From contig ML976979.1 in assembly GCA_010015675.1 (NCBI GenBank), positions 1,256,694 to 1,319,852 on the forward strand: 63,159 nt of DNA, in the 5' to 3' direction. The DNA is from Byssothecium circinans. Its lineage: Eukaryota; Ascomycota; Dothideomycetes; Pleosporales; Massarinaceae. Of the stretch, positions 11,857 to 22,843 are shown piece by piece. Below the pieces are notes generated by a model. It was not told the origin of the DNA, searched no databases, and worked only from the letters and a program-made list of their open reading frames with translations. A program made the position numbers and the translations under genes. How positions within the stretch are numbered: the stretch's first letter is position 1; the number at the start of each line of letters is the position of its first letter.

Positions 11857-13570
11857 ATGCTGTCTAGAATCATGCCTACTTCAGATTCGTTTGAATCGAC
11901 CAACCAACCTTTCGTGTCATCGCTGCTACTCTTTGGGTTCCTGACCCTGGTTTATCTTCTACTCTACTCTAGGCTAGCATCTTTCGAGCTGGTCAACGGA
12001 AAGAAGGCTTTCGAGTTATCTGCTAGCCGATCCAAAGCCAGCTTTCTAAGGAATGCATTTACCATCATATCATATCGTCTGCAAAAGGTTCCTGGTAGGC
12101 CATTCAGGGTACTGGCAGACATTGGCGAGGTCACAATCCTCCCACCCGAATACGCCCAGCAAATTCGTAATGATGAACGATTCAGCTTCACAAAGGCCGC
12201 ATACAAGGTATGCATCATTTCTAAGCTGAAATCAATGTTGATGTTAACGACAGTCTAGTGGTTTTATGCCCACTTGCCGGGTATGGAAGGCTTCGAGGCA
12301 GGGACGAATGAGACGCACCTTATGAAGTTGATCGCGAGGCATCAGTTGACCCATCAGCTGACAAAAGTTACGAAGGATGTGTCAGACGAATGTGTTGCCG
12401 CACTTCGGGATATCTACACGGATGAGCAAGGTGAGATGGGTTGATGCCCACTTACACCTCTTTGAATGGCAAAGACTAAGCTTGGAGTAGATTGGCACGA
12501 GATAACCGTGCGAGAGGTGAATTTACAGTTGATGGCTCGAATCACATCTCGAATCTTCCTTGGCGAGGAACTGTGCCGTAATCCGAATTGGCTCAGGATA
12601 ACATCTACGTATTCAATAGTTGCTTTCCGAGCAGTGGAAGAATTGAGGCGTTGGCCGTCACTGCTCCGTCCAGTCGCGTTGTGGTTTTTGCCCAATTGCA
12701 CGGCTGCTCGTGGCCTCGTCAAAGGAGCGCGAGAAATTATCGAACCCGTGCTTCGAAAGAGACGCACGGAAAAGGCAAAAGCTGGGAAAGAAGGTCACAC
12801 GGTTGAATACAACGACGCAATTAGCTGGTTGGAAGATCTTGCCGAGGAGAAATCTGTCCGGTACGATCCAGCCTGCGCTCAACTGTCTCTGTCAACAGCT
12901 GCGTTGCACAGCACCACAGACTTCTTCACACAAGTCACGTTGGACATTGCGAAGGACATTTCGCTTGTCGAGGCACTGCGAGCTGAGATTGTTTCGGTGC
13001 TTGGAGATGGGCGATGGACTAAGAACTCTTTGTACAACCTCAAGCTCATGGACAGCGTCTTGAAGGAAAGCCAGCGTTTGAAACTCATCGCTATTGGTAT
13101 GTCTGCAACTCTACCTTGTGGCTTGGAGAAGTTGCTAACGCCCTTTAGCCAGCATGAGGCGCTATACCGAGGAAGATGTTACCTTGGATGACGGTGTCAG
13201 CATTCCCAAGGACTCTCTGACGTTGGTTTCCGCGCATCGACATTGGGACGAGAGATTCTACAAGAACGCTCATTCCTTTGATGGATACCGATTCCTCGAG
13301 ATGCGCAAGCAGCCTGGTCTCGAAAACAAGTCCCAGCTCGTCAGTGCGACTGTGGATCACATGGGTTTTGGGTTTGGGTTGCACGCATGTCCGGGCCGAT
13401 TCTTCGCATCTGAGGAGATCAAGATCGCCTTAGCGCATATGCTCATGAATTACGACATGCGCTTAGTTCCTGGCTGCGACATAAGCCCACGTCAGCATGG
13501 GTTCAGTTTGCTAGCCAGCCCAACAGCGAAACTTGAGATTAGGAAGCTAAGCAATGCGCAAGTCTTTTAG
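11857..13570 (+). CDS. Cytochrome P450 C (diterpenoid oxidase candidate)
   Basis: Inferred exons 11857-12207, 12259-12430, 12491-13096, 13149-13570, giving 516 residues, normal for a microsomal fungal P450. A membrane anchor (SLLLFGFLTLVYLLLY) lies near residues 25-45. The I-helix region contains ALHSTTDF, the ExxR motif is KESQR, a SMRRY segment follows the third intron, and the heme loop is FGFGLHACPGRFF. It resembles fungal ent-kaurene-oxidase-type P450s and is a paralogue of P450 A. It is divergently transcribed from the diterpene synthase, so it is the best candidate to oxidise that enzyme's product at the ER. It is the only intact P450 of the three. Confidence 0.9.
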
Positions 13571-13748
13571 ATTGCAGATTACGTCTAAGTAGTAACGTAT
13601 TCCACCAGTGAGATAATCAACCCACTAAGCGAGTCCCTTATTCGAAGAGCATACGAATATCATTTATGTGAACAGTTGGCCTGCCACGAGCATTGCGGCG
13701 CTTTGCAACGATATTTCCTACTGACCATGGGTTTTACCAACGCGTTGT

Positions 13749-16380
13749 CTACAGTTGTGCCAACCTCTGCTTTACCTCCTTCACATCTGGATGGCCCTCA
13801 CCTAATGCCTTCTCCTGCCTTGGCAATAGATTTCCAAACAGAGTTTTCGCACCGTCTGGGTCTCCCGCCTTCTCCATTGCAATACCCAACTGCATCTCCG
13901 CCCCAAGTGTCATTCCATGCATCTCACCAAATATCTTCCTCCGATCGTCAACAACTACTCGGTAAGTATCCATCGCTTCCTGGAATTTCCCTTCCTGCAT
14001 CAGAATCATGCCCAATGTGTGCAGCTGCGATATCGAATCCTTGGGCAGCGGCACACCGTTGGTGTGATGGTCGCTCAGTTGCCTCTTCAGCTCCGCGCAG
14101 AAGACTCCCGCTTCTTCGTGTCGTCCTAGTTTGGACAGGGTCTCTGCAAGAGTTACTTTGGGGCGAAGAGTCATCGGTGAGTGGTTGCCGTAGATTTGCG
14201 CTGCAAGGTCTGTGGCGTCTCGTAGCAAGGGCTCGGCGGCGTTGAGATCACCCAGGCGCATGTTGACCCAGCCTAAGCTGTCCAACGCGAACATGCGCGC
14301 AAAATCATCGGATAGCAGGGTTTCGTCTGCCAGCATGCTCATGAGAAGCTTCCGCGCGTCTTCGTACTTGCCCGCTCGCTTGTAATAGTCCGCTAGCGCC
14401 TGAGGTACTGCAGCTCTAAGCTGTTGTGCGCTGGGGTCGGGATTCTTAGAAATAATGAACGATGCTGCCTGAAGCAGAGATACTGCTTTCGATTTGTATG
14501 CTGGCAGCCAGCTGTACACTTCAGCGAGGTCCAAAAGACGCTTTACGGCGTCCAAGCTTTCCGGGCCCGATTTCGATTGCGCCTGAGCCAAGAAACCTTC
14601 GTAGGAATGACGAAGCAGGTCTTCGACCTTTTTCGCGAAATCTGCCCTCAAGTTCGCGGGAAAATACGAAACGAGCTGCCCCTTCAACGCGAAAAGGTGA
14701 AAGAAGCGAGCGGTGTTGAACGGCCGTGGTGGAATTGGTAGGGTGGAACGCGGCAGATAATGCGGAAGCAGTATGTCCGCCCACTCCACGCAGATTGTAG
14801 GTGGGCTGAAAAACTTGATGATGAGGTCCTGAAGATTGGAATCGGTGCCTGCATTGCTGACATGGTGTACCCAGTATAGTGTTGCGTACTCAACGAGAGG
14901 ATGTGTATACTGAAAGTCCTGGTTCAGTGGCTCATCTATGCGAGAAAAGGGCGGATCAGATAGGTAGGAAAGCAGACACCTGGCTATCATCAGATTGCTT
15001 GACTTTTGATCCACCACCAGGGTCTGCTTTGACGGCTCGTGTTCTTTCAGGAGGTATTCTCGAAGAGAGTGGTGGACAGGTTTCCAGGCCCCGTTCTCGA
15101 TTTTGATGAGTGAACCACAAGCCTCAATCGCATCAGCCTCGATATCTTTGGGATTAGCGCCCGACTGCACAGCAATAGCGTTGAGAAGCTCATCAGATCG
15201 CAATGGCCGAACAGAGAACAAGGTCCACTGTAGGATTTGGTTGCGCAGGGAAATTTGGTCGGAACTCAAGACTGCGGCTTGCTTCGATATGACTGAAGTA
15301 TAGAGATCGTCCAGAGATGTCGAGATGTTCTTCAAGCTCTCTCTTAGATCGTCCTTGCTGCATTAAATGTTAGTAGCTGACTGGAAAGCGTTGTATTCCC
15401 CGGGCGCAAGCGGCTTCCGTCCGAACATATTAGGCACTGAAACCCAGCGGGATACAGTTTTAAGACTTTGGGTAAGTCTCAAGCGCACCGAGAATATGAA
15501 CGAGATATGTGGTGATGTCCTTTGCTTACCTTTGACCAGAACCACGCATAGAAGCGTTCGCCGCAAGTTCCTTGACTGCAAGCCCCGCCCAGACAAAGTT
15601 TCCCTCAGACTGCTCCAGGACTTCTGGTCGGATAAGATCACTCCAAGCCTCCAGCGCCGGAAACTTTGTAATCTCTGACTCAATGAATCGTTCCAAGTCT
15701 TCCTTGACGAGCTCCTCCGTTACCAGAAGGTTGGGGAAGTCCTTCAATGCTCTCCGGATGTTTGCATGACTGCGACTCGAGAGAAGCACTTTCGTTTTCT
15801 TGTCATCAATTTCCGACAGAGTCGCCAGCTTGGAGGGCAAGTCAAAATCCTGTGGTTGAAGGAACCTCTCTGGCAGCTCGTCTATGCCGTCAATAATGAG
15901 AGTTGTGTTGGGGATTTCTGGCAGTACACCGGAAAGCGTGTCCCAAAGCTTATGGGTAATATCAAGTGGTAGACTGAGGTCACCAGATGACGGTTCGGTG
16001 GTGGAGCTGATTACTTTGACTCTCGTCTCCTCTCCCAGTGCCGGATGCTGCTGCAGCTGGACGAGTAGCGATCGAATGAGAGAACTGGGGGTTGAATTCG
16101 CGTCACAAAAGTAAGAAAAAACATTAGTCTCGAGCTCAACGTTATCCTCCTGGATAAAATCGACGATAGACTGAGCGAGAAAGGTTTTGCCGGAGCCTGG
16201 TGGTCCATGGAGCCAGAGAATGGGTGATGCACTCTCCTCGCTAGCTTTCCAGCTCTTGTACGCAGGCTGTTTTAGGATCCATTCGCAAGTAGTCGAAAGT
16301 CGCTGCCTTTTCTCACGTTGTCCTTCGATAGGAGATGGTTCGACGGTGCTGGGCGATCGTTTTCTGGCTGAGCTGGCCAT
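13749..16380 (-). CDS. NACHT-TPR STAND protein (NLR-like)
   Basis: Inferred exons 16380-15530 and 15357-13749 (819 residues); the 172-bp intron is longer than usual here, so this junction is less certain. The Walker A motif is GPPGSGKT at about 59-66 and the Walker B is LIIDGIDEL, followed by a sensor-like LLSSRSH; this is the NACHT/STAND layout. The C-terminal third carries TPR units of the kinesin-light-chain/NB-ARC-associated type (for example YKRAGKYEDARKLL and LSKLGRHEEAG). Only about 55 residues precede the NTPase, so there is no obvious N-terminal effector domain. The chosen start is the first Met that gives a compact N-terminus; an upstream in-frame Met at 16587 would add a hydrophobic stretch. 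Members of this class act in fungal heterokaryon incompatibility and immunity-like responses. Confidence 0.82.
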
Positions 16381-16852
16381 GGCCCTTGTAAATGTAGAAG
16401 GCTGCCGGGGAAGTTGGACGAAGGCAATTTGATAGCAAATGGGCGAACGGAATACTGGATCTCGATGGGGAAGAAAGAGTGGAAGACGCTGGTAACAGCG
16501 AGGCAGGACAAAAGCGCGGCTCATGAAGTTCCAAAGGTTAGCGACGGCGAAGAGCACAAGGCTCCGCATACACACCCGAGCAGGCAACCGCTCGTATCAC
16601 AAATGTGTAACAGATAAAATATTGGTTTGCCTTGCGTGATCCAAATGCGCCTGCAGGCGGCGTGGCTGAGGGGCTGCGATGATACGAACCTCAGCTCAGC
16701 CCCCATGCAGGAGGTTCACCAGGGTGAGCGAGCGCCGTCCCGTCCGCTTCCGGCCAAGGGCGCTCAGCTCCTCCACGATTCGCATTGTCCTTTGACTGTC
16801 CTCAAACTGCCCGCTATTATTCTGCGCGCGAGTTATCTCGATTCCTAACACG
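16381..16852. promoter_or_regulatory. Divergent promoter between the NACHT-TPR and nuclease genes
   Basis: 472 bp without a supported gene. The two genes are transcribed away from each other, so this short stretch must hold both promoters and leaders. No specific site is recognised. Confidence 0.45.
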
Positions 16853-17782
16853 ATGAGATTATGTGCGGCTCTTTCGTTCTGCGTCATTTTCGTCCCTTCG
16901 CCGTGCGACGCCTGGGGTAACCTCGCCCATCGCACCATTGCGCTGCTTGCCCAAAAGTACTTCACCCAAGATGCATTAGAGTACACGAGAAATCTGCTGG
17001 GCAGCGAGACTATCGATTCCGCCGCCATTTGGGCAGATGAATATAAACAGCTGCCGGAAGGGCGCAACACCGGCTCCTGGCACTTCGTCGATGCTCGAGA
17101 CGATCCACCGGATTCGTGTAGCGTCGACTACCACCGTGACTGTCAATCAAATCGGACCTGCATCATCGATGCAATCCAAAACACGACGAGCAGCATGATA
17201 GATACGACTGCATCGCCGGAAGAGAGAACCATGGCTCTCAAGTTCATCCTGCATCTCATCGGTGACATCCACTGCCCGCTTCACGCTGAGAGCATTGCTC
17301 GTGGCGGGAATGATGTCCCGGTCTTGTACGAGGGAGAAGAGACCAACCTTCATTTTGCTTGGGATGTCGCCATGCCACGAGACGTTGCAAACGGCGCAGA
17401 GAAAGATGAGGTGGAGGTAGCCAAGCGCTGGGCTGAGCAGCTTTACAACGGCAGTATAAAATCGCCCGACTTGTTCACTATCGCCCGATATTCGGAGAGA
17501 AATGATATTGGGGACTTTGCGGAAGATCTCAACGCAAATGAAAGCCGCATAAATCAGGTGATGGACTGGGCGAGAGAAGCTAATGCCGTGGTCTGCACTG
17601 TTGTGCTCCCAGATGGAGTTGAAGCTACTAAAAACAAGGAGCTGTCGGGATCGTATTTCAAGGCCTCAGCCGCGGTAATAGAAAGGCAAATTTTCCTGGC
17701 TGGATTCAGACTTGGTATGTGGATCAATGTATTGGTTGCGAATGGGACAGCAACAAATGAGGACAGAGACGAATTGAGATGA
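16853..17782 (+). CDS. Secreted S1/P1-type nuclease
   Basis: A single open frame of 309 residues without introns. It begins with a signal peptide (hydrophobic core to about residue 20) that would be cleaved before Trp-Gly, matching the family rule that the mature N-terminal Trp is a zinc ligand. The other zinc-cluster residues are visible: His in LAHRT, Asp in IWADE, His in GSWHFVD, His/Asp/His in HLIGDIHCPLH, and His/Asp in NLHFAWD. The family degrades single-stranded DNA and RNA and has 3'-nucleotidase activity. Length fits the family (about 290-310). It probably acts outside the cell or in the vacuole to recover nucleotides. Confidence 0.93.
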   Translation: MRLCAALSFCVIFVPSPCDAWGNLAHRTIALLAQKYFTQDALEYTRNLLGSETIDSAAIWADEYKQLPEGRNTGSWHFVDARDDPPDSCSVDYHRDCQSNRTCIIDAIQNTTSSMIDTTASPEERTMALKFILHLIGDIHCPLHAESIARGGNDVPVLYEGEETNLHFAWDVAMPRDVANGAEKDEVEVAKRWAEQLYNGSIKSPDLFTIARYSERNDIGDFAEDLNANESRINQVMDWAREANAVVCTVVLPDGVEATKNKELSGSYFKASAAVIERQIFLAGFRLGMWINVLVANGTATNEDRDELR

Positions 17783-17932
17783 GATATAGATAGAACCCGA
17801 TATAACGATACTGCGTATTATGATAACTATAGAGTACATGGACAATAAAACTTTTCAAAGATCTTATCGCGCCATAAAATAAACATCGAATATACCATCA
17901 CAACTACAACTTCTTCGCGGCTATGCCGATGC

Positions 17933-19955
17933 TCAGGACGGTGCGGTGGTTTGGGGAAGTGGGTGTTGATCCGGCGGCGTGCTTCGCCACCGCTTGAGGA
18001 GACGTGACATTGACCGCTTCGGCGACAGTGAGAAAGTTTTCTTCTTTTCATGTACCTCTTTACTCCTCGCGCGCTTAGGAGACCGCGTCTTGCTTTGCTG
18101 CTTTTCCTTTACCTTGTTGCTGCCTGTACGTACCGGAGCTGACGCAAGACGCCTTGCTGCCCCTTTCGTCGGTCGAGGTTCATCAGAAGCGGCAGCGCCA
18201 TCAGTCGTTGCGGGACTTGCATGCCTCCCTTCTCCGAGAACTGTCTGTGCTTGAGGATCGACTCGTTGCGGCGGTCGGCCTTCTCGAGCGCTTTGATCTT
18301 GAGCCTGGTTCTTTCCAGAAGCGTCACCCGCCGACTGCTTTTCCTCTTCAGTACCTTCTTTCAGAGTCCGAGTCTCATCAGGCTTTTCTTTACTCCCTTC
18401 AAGCTCCAAACCCTTCAACCACTCCACCGTATCCTCCCAGGAGACCACTGACGCCAGAGCAGGCGAATCCGACGAGCCTTTGTAGTAGGATTCGCTGCTC
18501 AAGAGCCGACTGAAAACCCCGACTTGGTATTCACCGTCATCGCAGATTTTCAAGCTGTTGACGCATCGTGCCCAGTCGATCAGATAGCCGCCTTTGTAAT
18601 GAAGATAGCGACCCGCGGTACTCTGGAAGCGAGTTAACACCATAAAGATGCTCTTTACTGATGAGAGGGAAGACTGACGCCTCCGATATCTACTTGGCTC
18701 ACATTATAGCGTTCCGAGAGTTTTTCGACGTGACCGATCTCCTGCGCAAAACTTGGATCGTTTCCCCTTGGTAGCACCGTCTTGAAGCCCTTGATTTCCC
18801 TTCGCGGGATCTGTTTATGAGTGAGCATCCTTGATCATGCGAGTCAGGGTGAGAAGTCTAACCTCAATACTCCGATCGGACTTGTCCTTGACAGGCCAAC
18901 CCTGAAGATAATTATCCAATACCCTTCGGATGAAATTATCATAGTATCCCGGTACTATCTTGGCTCCAGGCTCTTCGCCTAAGAAACACAAGAGTCAGTT
19001 CAGTCATCATGTTTAGCAGAATCGCTACAGCTTACTTTCATCGACTGTCCATGTTATGCCTGGTATGCGATGAATGACCCAGTCTTTCAGCGCGTTGGCG
19101 GTATTCTCCAGTGCCTTTTCCTTCGCATTCGGCACCGAGCCTTTACCTGGATCTCCGTAATCCGAAATTCCCTTGACCACACCAAGGGATATAACCTGGT
19201 CGCCATCGAAATGCCTACATAGCTCCAGAAAGGCACTGGCTTCCATATCGAGTGCTATTGCGTTGCGATTAACCTACGACTATTAGCTTTTGTCTGCACC
19301 ATGCTGGATTGAAATTGTGCGCTCACATTCCTACGGATCTTCTCGAAGATAATGCTTGCGTCTGTCCGCACCGAAGATCCCGAGAGATATTCGCCGTAGT
19401 GATACGTTGGGCGGGATGCCGCCTCAGCAAATGCTTGCATGTCGCCTGCATCGTATAGGACCCGATTATAATCGGGACGCATTAGAAACTCCCCGTCCAC
19501 ATAATCCATCTTGCCTTCCTGATAGTTGGTCGCCGCCTCGCCAAAGACTACATCTGTAAGTTTCATCCTGGCAAGTTCAGCAAGGTCACAAATCAGGACA
19601 GTCGGAATTCGTACTCAAGTTTGCCACTTGGATCGTCGTAGCCCGCACAAACGCCCGCGTGGATGGCGAAGCGCGGCCGCAGAATACTGAACAAGACGCT
19701 CGCGCAGACTGTGAAGGATTGAATCCCTTGGCGTAGACTGCTGGTCACATAGTACTCGAGCTTTTCTCCGGAGTCCAAGGTAAATGAGCCGGTGTAGAAG
19801 GTGTATGCATTGTTGACTTTCATCACTTCGTCCCCCGTTATGCGATTCTTTTCGATGCCGAGCGTTCTTGCGATTTCTTCGGCTTCGCCTGGTCGCCCGC
19901 AAATGATGCACAAAGGCCGATTGCGAAGGAGTCGCAATTTTGGTGTTGCGGTCAT
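17933..19955 (-). CDS. Nucleoside-phosphorylase domain fused to a STING-like domain, basic tail
   Basis: Inferred exons: 19955-19615, 19567-19327, 19273-19036, 18978-18863, 18810-18703, 18652-17933 (587 residues). Residues 1-260 are a PNP_UDP (nucleoside phosphorylase/nucleosidase) domain: GVCAGYDD near 107, ALDMEASAF with Glu at 205, and VVKGISDYGD with the likely catalytic Asp at 232. Residues about 277-450 do not belong to PNP. They show GYYDNFIRRVL at 284-294, FKTVLPRG at 321-328, and YLIDWARCVNSL at 371-382. This spacing resembles bacterial-type STING domains (a GYxxNF first helix, an LP strand, then a D-aromatic-P/A-R-T-like motif before a helix). The last 140 residues are charged, basic at the end, and probably disordered. 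The exon 5/6 junction is the least certain. PNP assignment is firm; STING assignment is by eye. Confidence 0.8.
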
Positions 19956-20664
19956 GGCTAGTAGGCGGTAGACGGGACGGTAAGGCTTTTAGGAATGAGG
20001 GCAGGGAGTATGGTATTAAATTGCGGAGTTGGCCTTCTCCTCTCGTCTTATCTACCGCTTTTTTTCAATTTCCATGGAGAAAGACAATGTCGCGAAACCC
20101 TCACACCCCGGGAGCGCCTTTTCAATATCTCTAGGACATGGGGTGGAGGCGATGTCCTCAGGGAGGAGGTAAGCCCCCGACAAGGCTAGCCACTCAGAAT
20201 CGCGACCTGACGATTACGCACCTGTTCTATGCGGGCGCTTCCGAGGGTTCGCAGTAACACAGGCGAGGCCGAGCAAGCCCCCAACTCTCTTGGGGCCCCG
20301 GCTGCATAGCCGAGACTGGGAGCTGAACGTACCTCAGCTGTAGAAGGGGTAATGTCGGGAGGGAAGATATCACGTGAGAAGAGCATATTCCCAAAAATAG
20401 AAGTGGGGTTTTGGCGCTCTTGGCGTGGGCCAGAACTTTTGAAAGGCTTATCCGTACTACTCAAAAAGTTACCCAAACAGGCTGTAAAAAAGCAGGGAGA
20501 GTCCTGCGTCGCAATTGGGTTCAAGCGGATAGCCTCGCTGGCGTTCTGACGCGCGTCGCTCTTCTCCCAACTGATCTTGGTTATACAGCATTCTCCGAGA
20601 ATACTGTGTTTCGTTACGGGTTTTGGGTGCCTTGCCTTGCCGCCGTTTTGCCTTTTTGCCTATA
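19956..20664. other. Upstream region of the PNP/STING-like gene
   Basis: About 700 bp with no supported gene. The frame at 20186-20524 on the minus strand lacks family features. The right end is the left flank of the pogo-type element. Confidence 0.45.
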
Positions 20665-20713
20665 ACGTGTCTGTGCGCGTGATGCGCCACTTCGCGTGAT
20701 GCGCCACCCTCAT
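20665..20713 (+). repeat. Left terminal inverted repeat of the pogo-type element
   Basis: 49 bp, starting ACGTGTCTG and ending CCCTCAT; exact reverse complement of 22716-22764. Confidence 0.95.
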
Positions 20714-20752
20714 TAAAATAACAAAAGTTCAACACATGATAACTCCACCAAC

Positions 20753-22612
20753 ATGGCTCCAATTGACGACGCGCTTGCAGAGCTAGAATCGCTAAAACCC
20801 GGAGAGGACTTCTCCTACAGAAAAATTGCTGCTAAGTATGGTGTTGTACGATCTACGTTGACCCGAAGGCATCAGGGTCTAGTGCGTCCTACTCAGGTCA
20901 AGAACGCCAACTAGCAAAAACTCACCCTACAGCAAGAGCAGGAGCTTGTACGATATATCAAAAGACTCACAGAGAGACACACACCTCCTACTAGAGAGAT
21001 GATATGGAACTTTGCCTTAACGATAGCAAAGGAGCCAGTTAGCGAGAGCTGGGTTACCCGCTTTATTAACTGACACAGCATTCATCTCATCTCGCAATGG
21101 ATAGTTGGTATGGATAGCAATCACTACAAAGCTAATTTAGTGGATAAATATCGCCTCTATTTCCACCTTCTACATAGCAAGATTAATTAATATCACATAG
21201 ATCCTCATCATATCTATAATATGGATGAGAAAGGCTGCCTAATTGGTATCGTTAGTAGATTAAAGAGGATATTTAGTAGACAAATATGGGAGAAGAAGGA
21301 GGTTAGGGCATTACTCTAGGATGGCAATCGCGCGTAGATTACGCTCCTGGCATATATCTGCGCTAATGGATCAGCTCTGCCACCAAGCCTTATCTATGAG
21401 GCCGCTAACAAGGGCATCCAATTAAGCTGGGTAGAGGATATTAAGGTAGGATATCATAAAGTCTTTATCACCTCATCATCCTCTAGCTAGACGAACAACA
21501 ATATTGGACTTGCCTAGCTTGAGTAGGTGTTTAATCGCTATATAAAAGAGAAGACTTAACAATTATATTAACTTTTAATCCTAGATGGCCATAGATCTCA
21601 TATTACTATGGACTTTATTAACTACTGTGATTAGAATAGGATCCTCCTTGCTATCCTACCTCCTCATTCAACTTATACGCTTCAGCCACTTGACGTTGTA
21701 ATGTTCAAGCCTCTATCAACAGCCTACTCAGCAGAGCTATCAAGATACCTTCATAGAAGCCAGGGCCTAGCTTCTATCACCAAAGGCGACTTCTTCCCCC
21801 TATTCTGGAATGCGTGGAAGGCCTCCTTTAAGGAATCAACTATCCTTAGCTCTTTTAGAGCTACAGGTATATCACCACCTAATCCTGATTCTATCCTTGA
21901 TAGGTTCACCTAGGATGAAGAATCAGGCGACAGCTCCTTATCAGGGCTTAGTGATCATGACTGGAGAAAGATAGATAGGCTTATACGATTAGCAGTGAAG
22001 GAACAGGGTAGTTAAGATACGAAGAAGCTTCGTTAATCACTCCACTATCTATCTGTTAAAAATGAGCTGCTTAAGCATGACAACGATGAGCTTAGGCAGG
22101 CTCTATCTATTAAGGAGAAGCGTAAAAAGAAGGGAAAGACTCTAAATCTCCAACAGCGTTAGGAGTATCATGGTGGAGCAGCCTTCTGGTTACCAAGGAA
22201 AGTGAGGGAGGCACGTGTTCGTCAATCTATTAAGGAGCAAGAGGATAAGTAGCAGCAGCTTCAAAAAGTAGAGACAGCAGAGCTGAAGAAGGCAGCTAAG
22301 CTATACAAGGAGAAAATCCAGCAGGAAAAGCGTGCTGCGCGAGAGGCAGCAAAGAAGGCGAAGGAGAAGGAGAGAGCTAAAAAGGCAGCTCAGCGCGCTG
22401 CCCAGAAGTCTACCTACAACGCAGAAAAAGCTCTACAATTATTCTAAAAGGGTAAGAGAAAGGCCTCCCAGCCAGGGTTACAGAGCAGAAAGCGTCAGAA
22501 ACGTGTGGTTAATGCTCTAGATGTTGGGGAGGCCTCAGAGGGCGCATCTGCCACCCTAACTAGATCGACACGCCGGGGCCGCAACGTCAAGCTTCCTAAT
22601 AGATATAAATAG
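20753..22612 (+). pseudogene. Pogo-type (DDE_1) transposase with many stops
   Basis: A single frame of 620 codons runs from ATG 20753 to TAG 22612 with no indel, but contains at least 15 internal stops. The layout is an N-terminal psq-type helix-turn-helix (RKIAAKYGV near residue 23), a CENP-B-like segment, the DDE_1 catalytic blocks NMDEKG, LLILDGHRSH and LPPHSTYTLQPLDV, then a long Lys/Glu/Ala-rich coiled-coil tail. Nearly all stops are TAG or TAA where Gln or Trp is expected, a RIP signature. It cannot make an active enzyme. Confidence 0.88.
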
Positions 22613-22715
22613 TGCAAATTAATCGCAAGGATTGATATAGTGCTGCTCTAGAAAATCCTGTGATAATATTGATTGTGGGTGGCTCTATAGCTTCATTTTG
22701 CGTGAGCTGCTTTTG

Positions 22716-22764
22716 ATGAGGGTGGCGCATCACGCGAAGTGGCGCATCACGCGCACAGACACGT
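22716..22764 (-). repeat. Right terminal inverted repeat of the pogo-type element
   Basis: Exact inverted copy of 20665-20713, followed by the TA duplication. Confidence 0.95.
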
Positions 22765-22843
22765 TAGGAGGTGCGCTGTCAGAGGACTTTGCTCAAGAGA
22801 TTGTACACGTACCCTTCGTAGCAACCAACCGCCCGCAGCGCAT

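Larger units (their letters stand above)
20665..22764 (+). mobile_element. Complete pogo/Fot-type (Tc1-mariner) DNA transposon, 2100 bp
   Basis: The element is bounded by TA on both sides (20663-20664 and 22765-22766), the target duplication of this superfamily. The terminal inverted repeats are 49 bp and match perfectly; after one mismatch four more bases match. Each repeat starts ACGTGTCTGTGCGCGTGATG and contains two copies of CGTGATGCGCCAC, likely transposase sites. Inside is one disrupted transposase gene. The insertion ends 79 bp before the CorA-like start codon. Confidence 0.93.

Noticed and set aside
20753..22612. Alternative genetic code (TAG/TAA read as Gln) to explain the transposase
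   Set aside because: Neighbouring housekeeping genes use TAG, TAA and TGA as normal stops; RIP explains the pattern.
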